Under the pieces are notes generated by a model. The model was not told where the DNA came from and did not search any database. It saw nothing but the letters and a program-made list of their open reading frames with translations. The position numbers and the translations under genes were made by a program. Shown here piece after piece: positions 35,168 to 44,918 of a stretch of 64,000 nt of DNA. The first letter of the stretch is position 1; the number at the start of each line of letters is the position of its first letter. The stretch comes from Pseudomonadota bacterium (GTDB taxonomy: Bacteria; Pseudomonadota; Gammaproteobacteria; Burkholderiales; Ferrovaceae): positions 1-64,000 of the forward strand of contig JAJZBQ010000003.1 in NCBI GenBank assembly GCA_021798835.1, in the 5' to 3' direction.

Positions 35168-36050
35168 GACCCAACTGTTTCAGCAAGTGGCTATCTTCTG
35201 CCCAACCCGGCTTGATTTTTGCCCATAGACCCAGGTACACCCGGGTTCCCAGAAATTTCTCGATCTGATGCCGCGCCGCCGTACCAATAGCCTTCATGCG
35301 TTGCCCCTTATCACCGATGAGGATGGCTTTCTGGCCTGCATTATCAACCAGCAAGGTGGCTTCGATACGCACAAGGCCCTGAGTTTGCTCATACTTATCA
35401 ATGAGAACTGCCGTTGCATAAGGCAATTCGTCACCCAACTGACGAAACAATTGCTCACGAATGAACTCCGCCACAAAAAACCGCTCATGACGATCACTCA
35501 CCTGATCGGAATCATATTGAAACGGACCTTCGGGTAAACGGCTGGCCAATTGTTTCAGCAGCGGCTGTAACGTCGAAGGCTGCTGGGCACTCACCAAAAA
35601 AATCTCGGCAAAGCGTGCAAATTCAGCCTGATGCTCCCTGACATACTCAGCCAATTGAGCCGGATCTCGCACCCTATCCGTTTTATTGATCAGCAACCAC
35701 GGCGGTCTGGGTGTATCAAGTCGCTTCAGAATTGCCGCATCCGCTTCATTCCAGCGCAAGGCTTCCACGACCATGAGCACTTGGTCTACGGTCTCCAGCG
35801 CATCCGCCACCGCACGATTCATGGAACGATAAATCATTCCGGCATGGCGCTGCTGAAAACCAGGTGTATCGACGAATATGATCTGCGCGGCAGGCAACGT
35901 CAAAATACCCTGAAGGCGGATCCGGGTCGTCTGCGGACGGCGCGAGGTAATGCTCAGTTTTTGACCAATCAATGCATTGAGCAACGTAGATTTACCGACG
36001 TTAGGGCGCCCTATCAAAGCCACCGTTCCCGTACGAGTCGACTCGGTCAT
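35157..36050 (-). CDS. era: GTPase Era (16S rRNA maturation)
   Basis: Era binds the 3' end of 16S rRNA and guides 30S assembly. The 297-residue protein has the G motifs GRPNVGKST, TTRIR, DTPGF and NKTD in order, followed by a C-terminal type-2 KH domain (ILIGDKGQRMKAIGTAARHQ) near residue 235. The neighbour rnc encodes RNase III, which processes the same rRNA precursor. The start overlaps the rnc stop. Confidence 0.97.
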   Translation of the reverse strand: MTESTRTGTVALIGRPNVGKSTLLNALIGQKLSITSRRPQTTRIRLQGILTLPAAQIIFVDTPGFQQRHAGMIYRSMNRAVADALETVDQVLMVVEALRWNEADAAILKRLDTPRPPWLLINKTDRVRDPAQLAEYVREHQAEFARFAEIFLVSAQQPSTLQPLLKQLASRLPEGPFQYDSDQVSDRHERFFVAEFIREQLFRQLGDELPYATAVLIDKYEQTQGLVRIEATLLVDNAGQKAILIGDKGQRMKAIGTAARHQIEKFLGTRVYLGLWAKIKPGWAEDSHLLKQLGHDF

Positions 36051-36724
36051 ACCAGGTTATCCGCCAGTTGTTCCAAGATGGCCGTAGCAGCCTTCTGCTC
36101 CGCCTCGCGACGACTTTTCCCCTTTCCCGCAGCACTCATGACGGGCCGGGTCAGGGAGCATGTCACACAAAACAGGGGAGCATGATCGGGCCCCTGTCGC
36201 TCCAGACGAACATACTCAGGCAACGGCCATTGGCGTGCCTGAAGCCATTCCTGTAATCGGGTTTTGGGGTCCTTGTGCCCCTCCGCATCGGTGAGCAATT
36301 GCGGTGCCAACTCCTCGATCCAACGTATCACCTGGTTCTGTACCACTGGCCAGCCTCCATCGAGAAATAATGCGCCTATCAGCGCCTCCACCGCATCTGC
36401 ACGAATCGAATCCGGATTCCCCCCCTTGAGTTCTCCCTCACCCAGACGCAACAAACTGCGCAAACCCAGTTTATTGGCCAACAACAATAATGCTGCACGG
36501 TTGACCAGCAGAGAACGCGCCCGACTCAGTCGTCCTTCATCCCAGTCCGGATAAGCCCGATACAGCCAATCAGCGGCAACCAGATTAAGGACCCCGTCAC
36601 CAAGGAATTCAAGGCGCTCGTTGTGCTGCACTGAATGGCTGCGATGCGTCAACGCCTGCCACCCCAACGAAGCATCCCGAAAACAGTAATTGAGGCGTTC
36701 TTGCAACTGTGCCAATGCATTCAC
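36047..36724 (-). CDS. rnc: Ribonuclease III
   Basis: RNase III cuts double-stranded RNA, including the 30S rRNA precursor. The signature NERLEFLGDGVLNLVAADWL and the second metal-binding segment DAVEALIGALFLDGG form the nuclease domain. KTRLQEWLQARQWPLPEY starts the C-terminal dsRNA-binding domain, which ends SRREAEQKAATAILEQL. I prefer the GTG at 36724, which has GAGG eight bases upstream and gives 225 residues, the standard length. An in-frame TTG at 36754 would overlap lepB. Confidence 0.95.
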   Translation of the reverse strand: MNALAQLQERLNYCFRDASLGWQALTHRSHSVQHNERLEFLGDGVLNLVAADWLYRAYPDWDEGRLSRARSLLVNRAALLLLANKLGLRSLLRLGEGELKGGNPDSIRADAVEALIGALFLDGGWPVVQNQVIRWIEELAPQLLTDAEGHKDPKTRLQEWLQARQWPLPEYVRLERQGPDHAPLFCVTCSLTRPVMSAAGKGKSRREAEQKAATAILEQLADNLV

Positions 36725-36734
36725 GGCAGAAACC

Positions 36735-37709
36735 TCAATGAACAAGATTCCCAATGCGATGAAAATCCTGGAAATTCATCCATACCAAAACCGCCTTGCC
36801 GACAATATTCTCATCGGGCACAAATCCCCAGTAACGGCTGTCAGAACTACGATCACGATTATCTCCCATCATGAAATAGTGCCCTTGTGGAACACGACAG
36901 GTAAATCCTTCATCCCCATACACACAAGCCGAACGATCCGGAAAATTGCGAACCTCGGCCAAAAATACAGGAACCTGAGAGTCCAGGGTGATCATCTCGT
37001 GTCGATGAACCCCCAATTGCTCCTGATAGTGGTCAAAGGTTGCATAGGTCAATGGCTGATCGACATCCCCAAAAGTACCATCGCGCTCAGTGGGAACAAT
37101 CTGACCATTAATGATCAAATGCTTGTTCTGGTACGTGACCACATCGCCAGGCAAGCCGACTACCCGCTTGATGTAGTTGGTACTCGGATCTTCTGGATAC
37201 TTGAAGACCATGACATCCCCACGCTGAGGCTTTCCAATCGGGATGAATACGCGATTGGTGATAGGAAGCCGCAGACCATAATCAAATTTGTTGACGAGAA
37301 TAAAATCACCAATACGCAAAGTGGGAATCATCGAACCAGAAGGAATCTTGAACGGTTCAAAGAGGAAAGAACGTACCACGAAGACAGCCAGGATCACCGG
37401 GAAGAAACTCTTGGAGATTTCCAGCCATGGAGCATCGTTACCCTCGGTGCGCTGCCCACGTCGCCAGCGCACCCAGTCCCAGGCCACCACCAATCCCGTC
37501 AGCATACTGGCCGACAGCAGAATTTCCGAGAATCCGGTCACCTTGAGCAGCAAGCCAAAACCACAGATGAACAGCAGCAGCCATGCCCCCTGAATCCCCT
37601 GATTGGCCAGCGGTCCCAAGGGAACCTCCTTTTTGCGCAACAGATCCCATAACACCACAGGAACAGCCAGAATCAAGCCAGCCACGCCCCAATAAAACAA
37701 CTCCATCAT
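36735..37709 (-). CDS. lepB: Signal peptidase I
   Basis: LepB removes signal peptides from exported proteins at the outer face of the inner membrane. Of 324 residues, about 1-22 and 40-75 are hydrophobic anchors. The nucleophile is Ser126 in [11 protein letters not shown] and the general base Lys181 in [31 protein letters not shown] is the C-terminal conserved box. The length and double anchor match the proteobacterial enzyme. It overlaps lepA by ATGA. A DUF4845 gene that I expect between lepB and rnc in many Betaproteobacteria is absent. Confidence 0.97.
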   Translation of the reverse strand: MMELFYWGVAGLILAVPVVLWDLLRKKEVPLGPLANQGIQGAWLLLFICGFGLLLKVTGFSEILLSASMLTGLVVAWDWVRWRRGQRTEGNDAPWLEISKSFFPVILAVFVVRSFLFEPFKIPSGSMIPTLRIGDFILVNKFDYGLRLPITNRVFIPIGKPQRGDVMVFKYPEDPSTNYIKRVVGLPGDVVTYQNKHLIINGQIVPTERDGTFGDVDQPLTYATFDHYQEQLGVHRHEMITLDSQVPVFLAEVRNFPDRSACVYGDEGFTCRVPQGHYFMMGDNRDRSSDSRYWGFVPDENIVGKAVLVWMNFQDFHRIGNLVH

Positions 37710-39508
37710 TTGGTCTCCACCTGAAGAATCGCCAGAAAGGCTTCCTGGGGAATCTCGACACTACCCACCTGCTTCATACGTTTTTTCCCGGCCTTCTGCT
37801 TTTCCAATAACTTACGTTTGCGCGAAATATCCCCACCATAACACTTGGCCAGTACATTCTTGCGCAGAGCCTTGACATTTTCCCGCGCAATGATATGGGC
37901 GCCCACCGCGGCCTGAATGGCCACATCAAACATTTGACGCGGAATCAACTCGCGCATCTTGCTCACCAGTTCTCGTCCACGATACTGGCTATTGCTGCGA
38001 TGAACCACCAGCGACAAGGCATCCACCTTATCACCATTGATCAAAACATCCAATTTAACCAAATCGGCACTGCGAAATTCCTTGAACTCATAGTCCAGAG
38101 ATGCATAACCACGGCTCACCGATTTCAATCGGTCAAAAAAATCCATGACCACCTCATTGAGCGGCATCTCATAGGTCAGTACCACCTGACGACCAGAATA
38201 CTGCATATCAACCTGCACCCCACGCTTCTGGTTGCACAGCGTGATCACCGGCCCCACATAGTCCTGTGGCAACAACATGGTAGCGGTGATCACCGGTTCA
38301 CGAATTTCAGCGATTTTCGAAGGATCTGGCATACGTGCCGGATTTTCCACCTCCTCCATCGTCCCATCCTGCATCACCACTTCATATACCACCGTCGGAG
38401 CCGTGGTGATGAGATCCATGTCGTATTCACGTTCCAGACGTTCTTGCACAATCTCCATGTGCAATAATCCCAAATAGCCACACCGAAACCCGAACCCCAA
38501 TGCCTGTGATGTCTCCGGTTCATACTGCAGTGATGCATCGTTCAAACGCAGTTTCTCCAGCGCATCACGCAGTGCCTCATACTGATTCGATTCCACAGGA
38601 TACAGGCCAGCAAACACCTGAGGTTTGATCTCTTTGAAACCCGGCAGAGGTATCTCTGCGGGACGTTGCGCCAGGGTTAAGGTATCTCCCACGCGAGCCG
38701 CCTGTAATTCCCGAATTCCCGCGATGACAAACCCCACTTCACCCGCCCGAAGTGCCTCACGCAACAAGGATTTTGGCGTGAATACCCCTACCTGTTCGCA
38801 CAAATGCGTAGTATTTGTCGACATCAACAGGATTTTATCCCGAGGTTTGAGTACTCCATCGACCACACGCACCAACATCACCACCCCGACATAGTTATCA
38901 AACCAGGAATCGATGATCAATGCCTTGAGTGGTTGATCCGCATCCCCCACCGGTGCAGGAATGCGTTCAATCAAAGCCTCCAGTACATCCGCTACCCCTT
39001 CTCCCGTCTTTGCACTGATACGCAGAGCATCCTGAGCAGAAATACCGATGATATCCTCAACTTCCTCAATAACCCGATCGGGTTCAGCCGAGGGCAGATC
39101 AATCTTGTTCAGTACGGTAAATACCTCGACCCCCTGCTCGATGGCCGTATAACAGTTGGCTACTGTCTGTGCTTCCACGCCCTGAGAGGCATCCACCACG
39201 AGAATAGCCCCTTCGCAAGCCGCCAGTGAACGCGAAACTTCATAGGAAAAATCCACGTGCCCCGGCGTATCGATCAAATTCAGGTGGTACAACTCACCAT
39301 TGCGTGCACGATAATCCAGCGCCGCCGTCTGTGCCTTGATGGTAATCCCGCGTTCCCGCTCAAGGTCCATGCTATCCAGTACCTGAGCCTCCATCTCGCG
39401 GGAAGACAGGCCACCGCAGATTTGGATCAGGCGATCAGCGAGAGTCGATTTGCCATGGTCTATGTGGGCAATAATGGAAAAATTACGTATATTCCCGATG
39501 GAAGCCAT
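37706..39508 (-). CDS. lepA: Elongation factor 4 (LepA)
   Basis: LepA is a ribosome-associated GTPase that acts on stalled or misassembled ribosomes. The 600-residue protein starts [20 protein letters not shown], has the switch region [22 protein letters not shown] and NKIDLP, then domain II, the EF-G-like domains III and V, and the LepA-specific C-terminal domain ending in basic residues ([20 protein letters not shown]). It follows a terminator-like hairpin, so it probably has its own promoter in the 97 bases after mucD as well as any read-through. Confidence 0.97.
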   Translation of the reverse strand: MASIGNIRNFSIIAHIDHGKSTLADRLIQICGGLSSREMEAQVLDSMDLERERGITIKAQTAALDYRARNGELYHLNLIDTPGHVDFSYEVSRSLAACEGAILVVDASQGVEAQTVANCYTAIEQGVEVFTVLNKIDLPSAEPDRVIEEVEDIIGISAQDALRISAKTGEGVADVLEALIERIPAPVGDADQPLKALIIDSWFDNYVGVVMLVRVVDGVLKPRDKILLMSTNTTHLCEQVGVFTPKSLLREALRAGEVGFVIAGIRELQAARVGDTLTLAQRPAEIPLPGFKEIKPQVFAGLYPVESNQYEALRDALEKLRLNDASLQYEPETSQALGFGFRCGYLGLLHMEIVQERLEREYDMDLITTAPTVVYEVVMQDGTMEEVENPARMPDPSKIAEIREPVITATMLLPQDYVGPVITLCNQKRGVQVDMQYSGRQVVLTYEMPLNEVVMDFFDRLKSVSRGYASLDYEFKEFRSADLVKLDVLINGDKVDALSLVVHRSNSQYRGRELVSKMRELIPRQMFDVAIQAAVGAHIIARENVKALRKNVLAKCYGGDISRKRKLLEKQKAGKKRMKQVGSVEIPQEAFLAILQVETK

Positions 39509-39526
39509 CCGTCAAAAACTCCCCGT

Positions 39527-39555
39527 ACAAAACAAAGGGCATCCTCAGATGCCCT
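39527..39555 (-). terminator. Intrinsic terminator after mucD
   Basis: On the minus strand AGGGCATC-TGAG-GATGCCCT makes a perfect 8-bp stem with a four-base loop, followed by TTTGTTTTG. It lies 50 bases past the mucD stop and 19 bases before the lepA start, and should separate the sigma-E operon from the lepA-lepB-rnc-era genes. Confidence 0.8.
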
Positions 39556-39605
39556 GATAAAATGTTGATTTTAACCCAAACTCACGCTCAGGTCATGAAT
39601 TCTGC

Positions 39606-40979
39606 TCAAGGTGCCGGCAGTGTAATAAATTCCGGTGGTTGATCGCTCCTCTGAACCAACAAAGCCACACGTCCCGATCCTTTAAGACCTGCCAGGAGTT
39701 TTTCAAATTGTGATGCAGAATGGACCTCACTGTTGTTCAACGAGAGGATGACATCACCCGGTCTCAAACCGATCTGTGCCGCCATTCCCTGAGCCGCAAC
39801 AATCTGGACCTGCCCTTCTTCCCCCCCTGACGCAGTTCCATCCGTCAAAGCCAACCCCAACGAATCTATCGCGGCAGTCGCAGCGTGGTGAGGAGCCATA
39901 CCCGCCGCAGCGGAGTTGGTGGGCATATCTCCGACCTGCACGCTCAACTGACGCTCCACCCCTTTACGCCACACCACCAGGGTTGCACGGGTACCCGCCT
40001 TGATCTGGCTGACGATGCGCGGCAGGTCTGCCTGAGTACTGACGGGATTACCTGCAAACTGCAAAATGATGTCGCTGACTTTTACCCCGGCGCGCTCGGC
40101 TGGCGAACCTTTCTGCACCGATACCACCAACGCTCCCTGTGGTTTGGGCAAATGGAAAGAATCAGCCAGTTCCTTAGAAACTTCCTGTATCACCACACCA
40201 AGCCAACCACGACTGACTTTGCCATGAAGGCGCAACTGGTCTGCTACCTGAAAGGCCACATCAATGGGAATGGCAAAAGACAATCCCATATATCCTCCGG
40301 TTCGGCTGTAAATCTGGGAATTGATGCCGATCACATCTCCCTTCATGTCAAACAGCGGGCCTCCCGAATTACCAGGGTTGATGGGAACATCCGTCTGTAT
40401 GAAAGGAACCAGCGTTTCCTGAGGAAGTGAACGCCCCTTGGCACTGATAATCCCTTTGGTTACCGTACTCTCGAAACCAAATGGTGACCCGATCGCCACG
40501 ACCCATTCTCCTACCCGCGCCTTGCTGGGATCTCCGGGATGAACCACGGGCAAATTATTGGCCTCGATCTTGAGAAGTGCCACATCGGTCTTGCTGTCAA
40601 TGCCGATGACTTTGGCTTTGAATTCACGCTTATCCAGCAATTTAACCGTCACTTCATCAGATCCCTGAACCACATGACCATTGGTGAGAATGTAACCATC
40701 AGGACGAATAATGAACCCCGACCCCATGGAAGACTCCCCACCAGAATCGGCAGGCGGGATATTGGGAACAGGAATTCCGAACTGACGAAAAAACTCCAAC
40801 ATCGGATCGTGTTCGGACATTCCTTCATGGGGATTTTCCGCATGTGGTTTGGTCACTGCACTGATATTCACTACCGTATTGGCCTCATGATCGACAAGAT
40901 CCGCAAAATCAGGCAGATTATCGGCTTGAGCCACGCTACAACCGATCAGTAGCAAGCCCAACCAGAATGATCGCTTCAT
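39606..40979 (-). CDS. mucD: Do-like periplasmic serine protease
   Basis: A DegP/MucD-type protease and chaperone that removes misfolded envelope proteins. The 457-residue protein has a signal peptide (cleavage after AQA at residue 19) and a trypsin-like domain with catalytic His102 (LTNGHVV), Asp132 (SKTDVALL) and Ser205 (NPGNSGGPLF). Two PDZ domains follow (GWLGVVIQEVSKEL near 270, and AAQIGLRPGDVILSLNN near 410). It is the last gene of the rpoE operon, overlapping rseB by ATGA, as in AlgU-MucABCD systems, and is followed by a terminator. Confidence 0.95.
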   Translation of the reverse strand: MKRSFWLGLLLIGCSVAQADNLPDFADLVDHEANTVVNISAVTKPHAENPHEGMSEHDPMLEFFRQFGIPVPNIPPADSGGESSMGSGFIIRPDGYILTNGHVVQGSDEVTVKLLDKREFKAKVIGIDSKTDVALLKIEANNLPVVHPGDPSKARVGEWVVAIGSPFGFESTVTKGIISAKGRSLPQETLVPFIQTDVPINPGNSGGPLFDMKGDVIGINSQIYSRTGGYMGLSFAIPIDVAFQVADQLRLHGKVSRGWLGVVIQEVSKELADSFHLPKPQGALVVSVQKGSPAERAGVKVSDIILQFAGNPVSTQADLPRIVSQIKAGTRATLVVWRKGVERQLSVQVGDMPTNSAAAGMAPHHAATAAIDSLGLALTDGTASGGEEGQVQIVAAQGMAAQIGLRPGDVILSLNNSEVHSASQFEKLLAGLKGSGRVALLVQRSDQPPEFITLPAP

Positions 40980-41944
40980 GGATGTTTCTCCTCCGTCAAG
41001 GAAATGGATTGTCCAATAGATTGCACGGTAGACTGGGGTATTTCACCCAAAACCACCACGCGGTATTGTTGTAGTGTGCCAGAGTAATAACTGAGTTCGC
41101 CATTGAGCATACGACTCACGGGAGCACCATGATCCGAACCGTCTTGCGGACGAAGAAAAATCGAGAAGGAAGATAATCCATCCGAATAAACCCAGTGTCG
41201 GATGGGAGACACCGAATGGGGTGGCTGAACCTCCATGTCGAGAACTTTGTTGTACCCTGCCGGAATATACCCGATCTGAAGCGGGGACGAGTTGGCATGT
41301 TCCTGAACAGGATAACGCACAGTCTGCCATTTCGATACATCAGGGTAAGCAGACTGAAGCGTCTCGGGGCGAGCATGAAAGTCTAAATTCAATGTGGTAA
41401 ACAGTTCCGTCTCCAAAGGAGATTGGCGCTCATCAAATGTGACCGCCTTAAGAATCAGACCGGTTTTGGTATCCACACAAAATTCGTGATCGAAACGAGC
41501 CACATCGCGCGCCGCAAATCGGATCAGACGGCACTCATGGTCCACAACCCGGCTCAAGCCACGGAGGGTAATGGTATAAAGATCCATATAGTGATCATAG
41601 GGAGGATCAATCAACGCTGGAAACAGATGGCGGCGATAGTTGCTCTCAAGACGCAATTTATGCTGTACCGGATAGTAGCAGCGCGTCTCCTGACCGGTAC
41701 GGATGATTTCGCGGGGACGGCCATCCAATACTTGAACGCGCATGAATTCCTGACCATTCAGTCTTCCGTGCATAACCTGAGAAGACTCCATGTCAGTACC
41801 GCGCTGAACGACAAAAGTACCCTGATAGGATTGCTGATGTGCCGCCCGGTTTAATTGCCCCAGCAACACCAGAGGATTCTGGCTCAACTCGTCAGCGTGG
41901 ACGCACAGTGGCAACATCACCAACAGCACCCAGAAACTGCGCAT
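40976..41944 (-). CDS. rseB: Sigma-E regulatory protein RseB/MucB
   Basis: RseB is a periplasmic protein that binds the anti-sigma factor RseA, shields it from proteolysis, and senses lipids or lipopolysaccharide. The 322-residue protein has a signal peptide (SFWVLLVMLPLCVHADEL) and the lipid-binding half typical of MucB (SYQGTFVVQRGTDMESSQVM, later GLSRVVDHECRLIRFAARDV). GGAG eight bases before the ATG at 41944 decides the start; the frame is open to 41980 but those codons overlap rseA. It lies between rseA and mucD. Confidence 0.93.
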   Translation of the reverse strand: MRSFWVLLVMLPLCVHADELSQNPLVLLGQLNRAAHQQSYQGTFVVQRGTDMESSQVMHGRLNGQEFMRVQVLDGRPREIIRTGQETRCYYPVQHKLRLESNYRRHLFPALIDPPYDHYMDLYTITLRGLSRVVDHECRLIRFAARDVARFDHEFCVDTKTGLILKAVTFDERQSPLETELFTTLNLDFHARPETLQSAYPDVSKWQTVRYPVQEHANSSPLQIGYIPAGYNKVLDMEVQPPHSVSPIRHWVYSDGLSSFSIFLRPQDGSDHGAPVSRMLNGELSYYSGTLQQYRVVVLGEIPQSTVQSIGQSISLTEEKHP

Positions 41945-41976
41945 CGAGTTTCTCCATCCCTTGTCACACAACATGG

Positions 41977-42480
41977 TCAATCGCGCTCAGATGCGGGGGT
42001 GTAGTCCACGGTTTGAAATTCGGAAAGCGGAGAACCCTGACGATGCAACGCCACAAATGTCTGAATATCACGATCCGCATTGGGATTCACCACCGGCTTT
42101 ATTTCTGACTGTTGTGCCAGTTGCAACATGGGGGCACTTTGCGGACGCAACATGGCCGTACTGAGCATCACCATGAAAATCGCCGCAGCCACCGCCAACC
42201 AACGAAACTTTACCGTTGAAGAAGGTTCTGCAGAAGTCACTCCCCCCGTAGGTAACAGATACACTGGCTCTTTTTTTAGTGCTTCAGATACCTGGGGATG
42301 CACCAGTGCATGGGGAATGGTGTCATCACGCAACACATCTCCGATCAAATGGAACATGAACCAATGATCCTGAAAAGCCTCATCATGCCGTTTATCACCG
42401 AGCAAATGCCCCAGATCCTGATTCAACTCTCCATCCATCGCAGCCGAAAGTCGCTCAAGATCCTGATTATTCATTACCAT
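41977..42480 (-). CDS. rseA: Anti-sigma-E factor RseA
   Basis: RseA holds RpoE inactive at the membrane. The 167-residue protein has an N-terminal anti-sigma domain (LERLSAAMDGELNQDLGHLL, then WFMFHLIGDVLRD), one membrane helix at about residues 93-110 (FRWLAVAAAIFMVMLSTAML) and a short periplasmic tail, the usual topology. The ATG at 42480 has a GGGAGGG site six bases upstream and overlaps the rpoE stop by seven bases; the ATG two codons later is an alternative. Confidence 0.92.
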   Translation of the reverse strand: MVMNNQDLERLSAAMDGELNQDLGHLLGDKRHDEAFQDHWFMFHLIGDVLRDDTIPHALVHPQVSEALKKEPVYLLPTGGVTSAEPSSTVKFRWLAVAAAIFMVMLSTAMLRPQSAPMLQLAQQSEIKPVVNPNADRDIQTFVALHRQGSPLSEFQTVDYTPASERD

Positions 42481-43169
42481 CTTTTCCCTCCCGTCATATC
42501 AAGCAAGGGTTTCAACTCTCTGGCAATGGCTTCTCGCGCCCGAAAAATCCTAGAACGAACCGTGCCAATAGGACAATTCATCAACGTCGCTATATCCTCA
42601 TAGGACATCCCTTCTATCTCACGCAACCGAATAGCGGTTTTCAACTCCTCAGGCAAGGCTTCCATGCTGGCATTGACGGTTCTGGCAATCTCACGGGACA
42701 GCAATTCTGCCTCAGGGGTATTCACATCCATAACCTGCTCGTGACCATCCATATATTCAGCATCTTCAACAGTGACAGAAGTTGGCGCACGTCGCCCCTG
42801 GTTCACGAGAAAATTTTTTGCCGTGTTGACTCCGATACGATACAGCCAGGTATAAAAAGCCGAATCTCCACGAAAATTACCCAAGGCACGATAAGCCTTG
42901 ATAAACGTTTCCTGGGTGACATCCTCTGCTTCGCCTGGATCGCGCACCAAACGCCCCACCAAACGAGCCAACTTTCGTTGATATTTGCTCACCAACAACT
43001 CAAATGCCAACTTGTCACCCCGTTGGGCGCGCAACACCAACTGATAATCCAGATCACGATCTGAACCACCCGATAGTCGATCAACTTCTGCAGACGGGGG
43101 ATTCACGGGTGTCATTGCAGGACTGGCGGACTTCAACTGGACGACACGGGCCGCTGATGTGTGATTCAT
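42474..43169 (-). CDS. rpoE: Extracytoplasmic-stress sigma factor RpoE/AlgU
   Basis: A group 4 sigma factor of 231 residues. Region 2 is the stretch DVTQETFIKAYRALGNFRGD and FYTWLYRIGVNTAKNFL; region 4 ends with MSYEDIATLMNCPIGTVRSR, a helix-turn-helix that reads the -35. The N-terminus is about 35 residues longer than E. coli RpoE, with a Pro/Ser-rich lead; an internal start is possible but shows no better ribosome binding site. It heads the rpoE-rseA-rseB-mucD operon and is probably self-activated through the promoter at 43208-43236. Confidence 0.95.
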   Translation of the reverse strand: MNHTSAARVVQLKSASPAMTPVNPPSAEVDRLSGGSDRDLDYQLVLRAQRGDKLAFELLVSKYQRKLARLVGRLVRDPGEAEDVTQETFIKAYRALGNFRGDSAFYTWLYRIGVNTAKNFLVNQGRRAPTSVTVEDAEYMDGHEQVMDVNTPEAELLSREIARTVNASMEALPEELKTAIRLREIEGMSYEDIATLMNCPIGTVRSRIFRAREAIARELKPLLDMTGGKRW

Positions 43170-43207
43170 GAGAAGTTACCCTCTGTGTGACGCAATGGTT
43201 ATAGTGC

Positions 43208-43236
43208 ATCGACCCATCTACCCTCGGTTTGGTTCC
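43208..43236 (-). promoter_or_regulatory. Sigma-E-type autoregulatory promoter of rpoE
   Basis: The minus strand reads GGAACCA (43236-43230), then 15 bases, then GGTCGAT (43214-43208). This matches the known sigma-E consensus GGAACTT-N15-GGTCTAA in order and spacing. It lies about 40 bases before the rpoE ATG, where autoactivation is expected. Confidence 0.7.
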
Positions 43237-43247
43237 CCAGGTCAGCG

Positions 43248-43253
43248 TATAAT
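43248..43253 (+). promoter_or_regulatory. Candidate -10 of the ETF-QO promoter
   Basis: A consensus TATAAT lies 28 bases before the ATG of the ETF-ubiquinone oxidoreductase gene. No good -35 is 16-18 bases upstream; that position overlaps the rpoE sigma-E -35 region, so the two divergent promoters may interfere. Confidence 0.45.
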
Positions 43254-43280
43254 CGCATTTTTATCCGCCATCGAACTGTT

Positions 43281-44918
43281 ATGTCCCAACGTGATAGTCT
43301 AACCTATGATGTAGTGATTGTGGGAGCCGGCCCATCCGGCTTGGGTTGCGCCATTCGTCTCAAGCAGTTAGCCCTGGCACAGGGCACTGAAATTTCGGTC
43401 TGCGTGCTGGACAAAGGGGCGGAAGTCGGTGCCCATATCCTATCCGGTGCCGTTATGGAGCCCCGCGCCTTGCAGGAATTATTCCCCGACTGGGCACAAC
43501 GCGGTGCTCCGTTGCTGACTCCTGTACGCCACGATCAATTCCTGCTGCTCACTGAACGACGTTCCTGGTCTCTCCCCATTCCACCGTCATTACATAACCA
43601 GGGAAATTATATCGTCAGCCTTGGAGAAGTCTGTCAATGGCTCGCCACTCAGGCAGAGACTTTAGGGGTAGAGATATATCCGGGTTTTGCCGCCACCGAA
43701 TTGATCAGCACGCCAGACGGAGTGATTCAGGGAGTAATCACCGGTGATGCAGGACGACAGCATGATGGGAGCCCTGGCCCACGTTTCCAACCTGGTATGG
43801 AACTACGCGCACGCCAAACCGTACTGGCGGAAGGGTGTCGTGGTTCCCTTACCCGACAGATTGTGGAACGTTTTCGACTTGACCAGCAAAGCCAACCCCA
43901 GACCTATGGCCTGGGCCTGAAAGAAATCTGGGAAGTCACCAGCCCGCTTCATCAACCGGGAACCGTCACCCACAGCATCGGCTGGCCCCTGGATTCCTCC
44001 ACCTATGGAGGATCATGGATATATCATCTCGATGAGCGACGTATCTCGGTTGGTTTCGTGGTCGGATTGGATTACAGCAACCCCTACCTCAGCCCATTTG
44101 AAGAGTTTCAGCGCTTCAAAACCCATCCCGCCATCCGCCCCCTGTTTGAAGGGGGACGACGTGTGGCATATGGGGCACGTGCCCTCAGCGAAGGTGGCTG
44201 GCAATCGATCCCTCGCCTCAGTTTTCCAGGAGGTCTGTTGGTAGGCGATGCTGCCGGCTTTCTCAATGTCGCCAAAATCAAGGGGAGTCATACCGCCCTC
44301 AAATCTGGCATGCTGGCTGCTGAGGCACTTCTCCCGTACCTTTCGACTGATACGGCAAGCGAATGTCGCACCTATGAACCACAATTGCGCCAATCATGGA
44401 TTGGCGAAGAACTGCATGCGGTACGCAATATCCGCCCAGGGTTTCAATGGGGTCTCTGGGCCGGCCTCGTCCACGCCGGTCTGGACAGTTGGCTTTGGAA
44501 AGGGAAAGCCCCCTGGACACTGCGTCACCATGGCCCGGATCATAATCAATTGCAACCAGCCCGTAACGCACGGGTAATTCGCTATGAAAAACCCGATGGA
44601 AAACTAACTTTCGATCGCGCTTCCTCGGTATTTTTGACCCAAACCAGCCATGCAGAAAATCAGCCAGATCACTTGTTGCTGAATGAACCAGAATTGGCCA
44701 TCAACGTCAACTGGGCTGATTACGATAGCCCTGAAACACGGTATTGCCCTGCGGGAGTCTATGAATTAATCCGTGAAGCCGGGGGTACCCGCCCTCGCTT
44801 GCAGATCAATGCTGCCAATTGCATCCATTGCAAGACCTGCGACATCAAGGATCCACGGCAAAACATCCGCTGGGTCCCCCCAGAAGGAGGCAGTGGGCCT
44901 CTATATCCCAAACTTTAA
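43281..44918 (+). CDS. Electron transfer flavoprotein-ubiquinone oxidoreductase
   Basis: ETF-QO passes electrons from reduced ETF, fed by acyl-CoA and related dehydrogenases, to the quinone pool at the inner membrane. The 545-residue protein binds FAD by VVIVGAGPSGLGCAIRLKQL near the N-terminus, contains the quinone-binding domain in the middle (GLKEIWEV, VGDAAGFLNVAKIKGSHTAL), and carries a C-terminal [4Fe-4S] domain: CPAGVYELIR, then NAANCIHCKTCDIKDPRQNI with three clustered Cys. This is the normal full length. It converges with fchA, the stops overlapping by four bases. The etfAB genes are not in the window. Confidence 0.95.
   Translation: MSQRDSLTYDVVIVGAGPSGLGCAIRLKQLALAQGTEISVCVLDKGAEVGAHILSGAVMEPRALQELFPDWAQRGAPLLTPVRHDQFLLLTERRSWSLPIPPSLHNQGNYIVSLGEVCQWLATQAETLGVEIYPGFAATELISTPDGVIQGVITGDAGRQHDGSPGPRFQPGMELRARQTVLAEGCRGSLTRQIVERFRLDQQSQPQTYGLGLKEIWEVTSPLHQPGTVTHSIGWPLDSSTYGGSWIYHLDERRISVGFVVGLDYSNPYLSPFEEFQRFKTHPAIRPLFEGGRRVAYGARALSEGGWQSIPRLSFPGGLLVGDAAGFLNVAKIKGSHTALKSGMLAAEALLPYLSTDTASECRTYEPQLRQSWIGEELHAVRNIRPGFQWGLWAGLVHAGLDSWLWKGKAPWTLRHHGPDHNQLQPARNARVIRYEKPDGKLTFDRASSVFLTQTSHAENQPDHLLLNEPELAINVNWADYDSPETRYCPAGVYELIREAGGTRPRLQINAANCIHCKTCDIKDPRQNIRWVPPEGGSGPLYPKL

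Noticed and set aside
36690..37652. A 320-codon plus-strand open frame
   Set aside because: It is antisense to lepB, where the catalytic Ser and Lys confirm the minus-strand frame.
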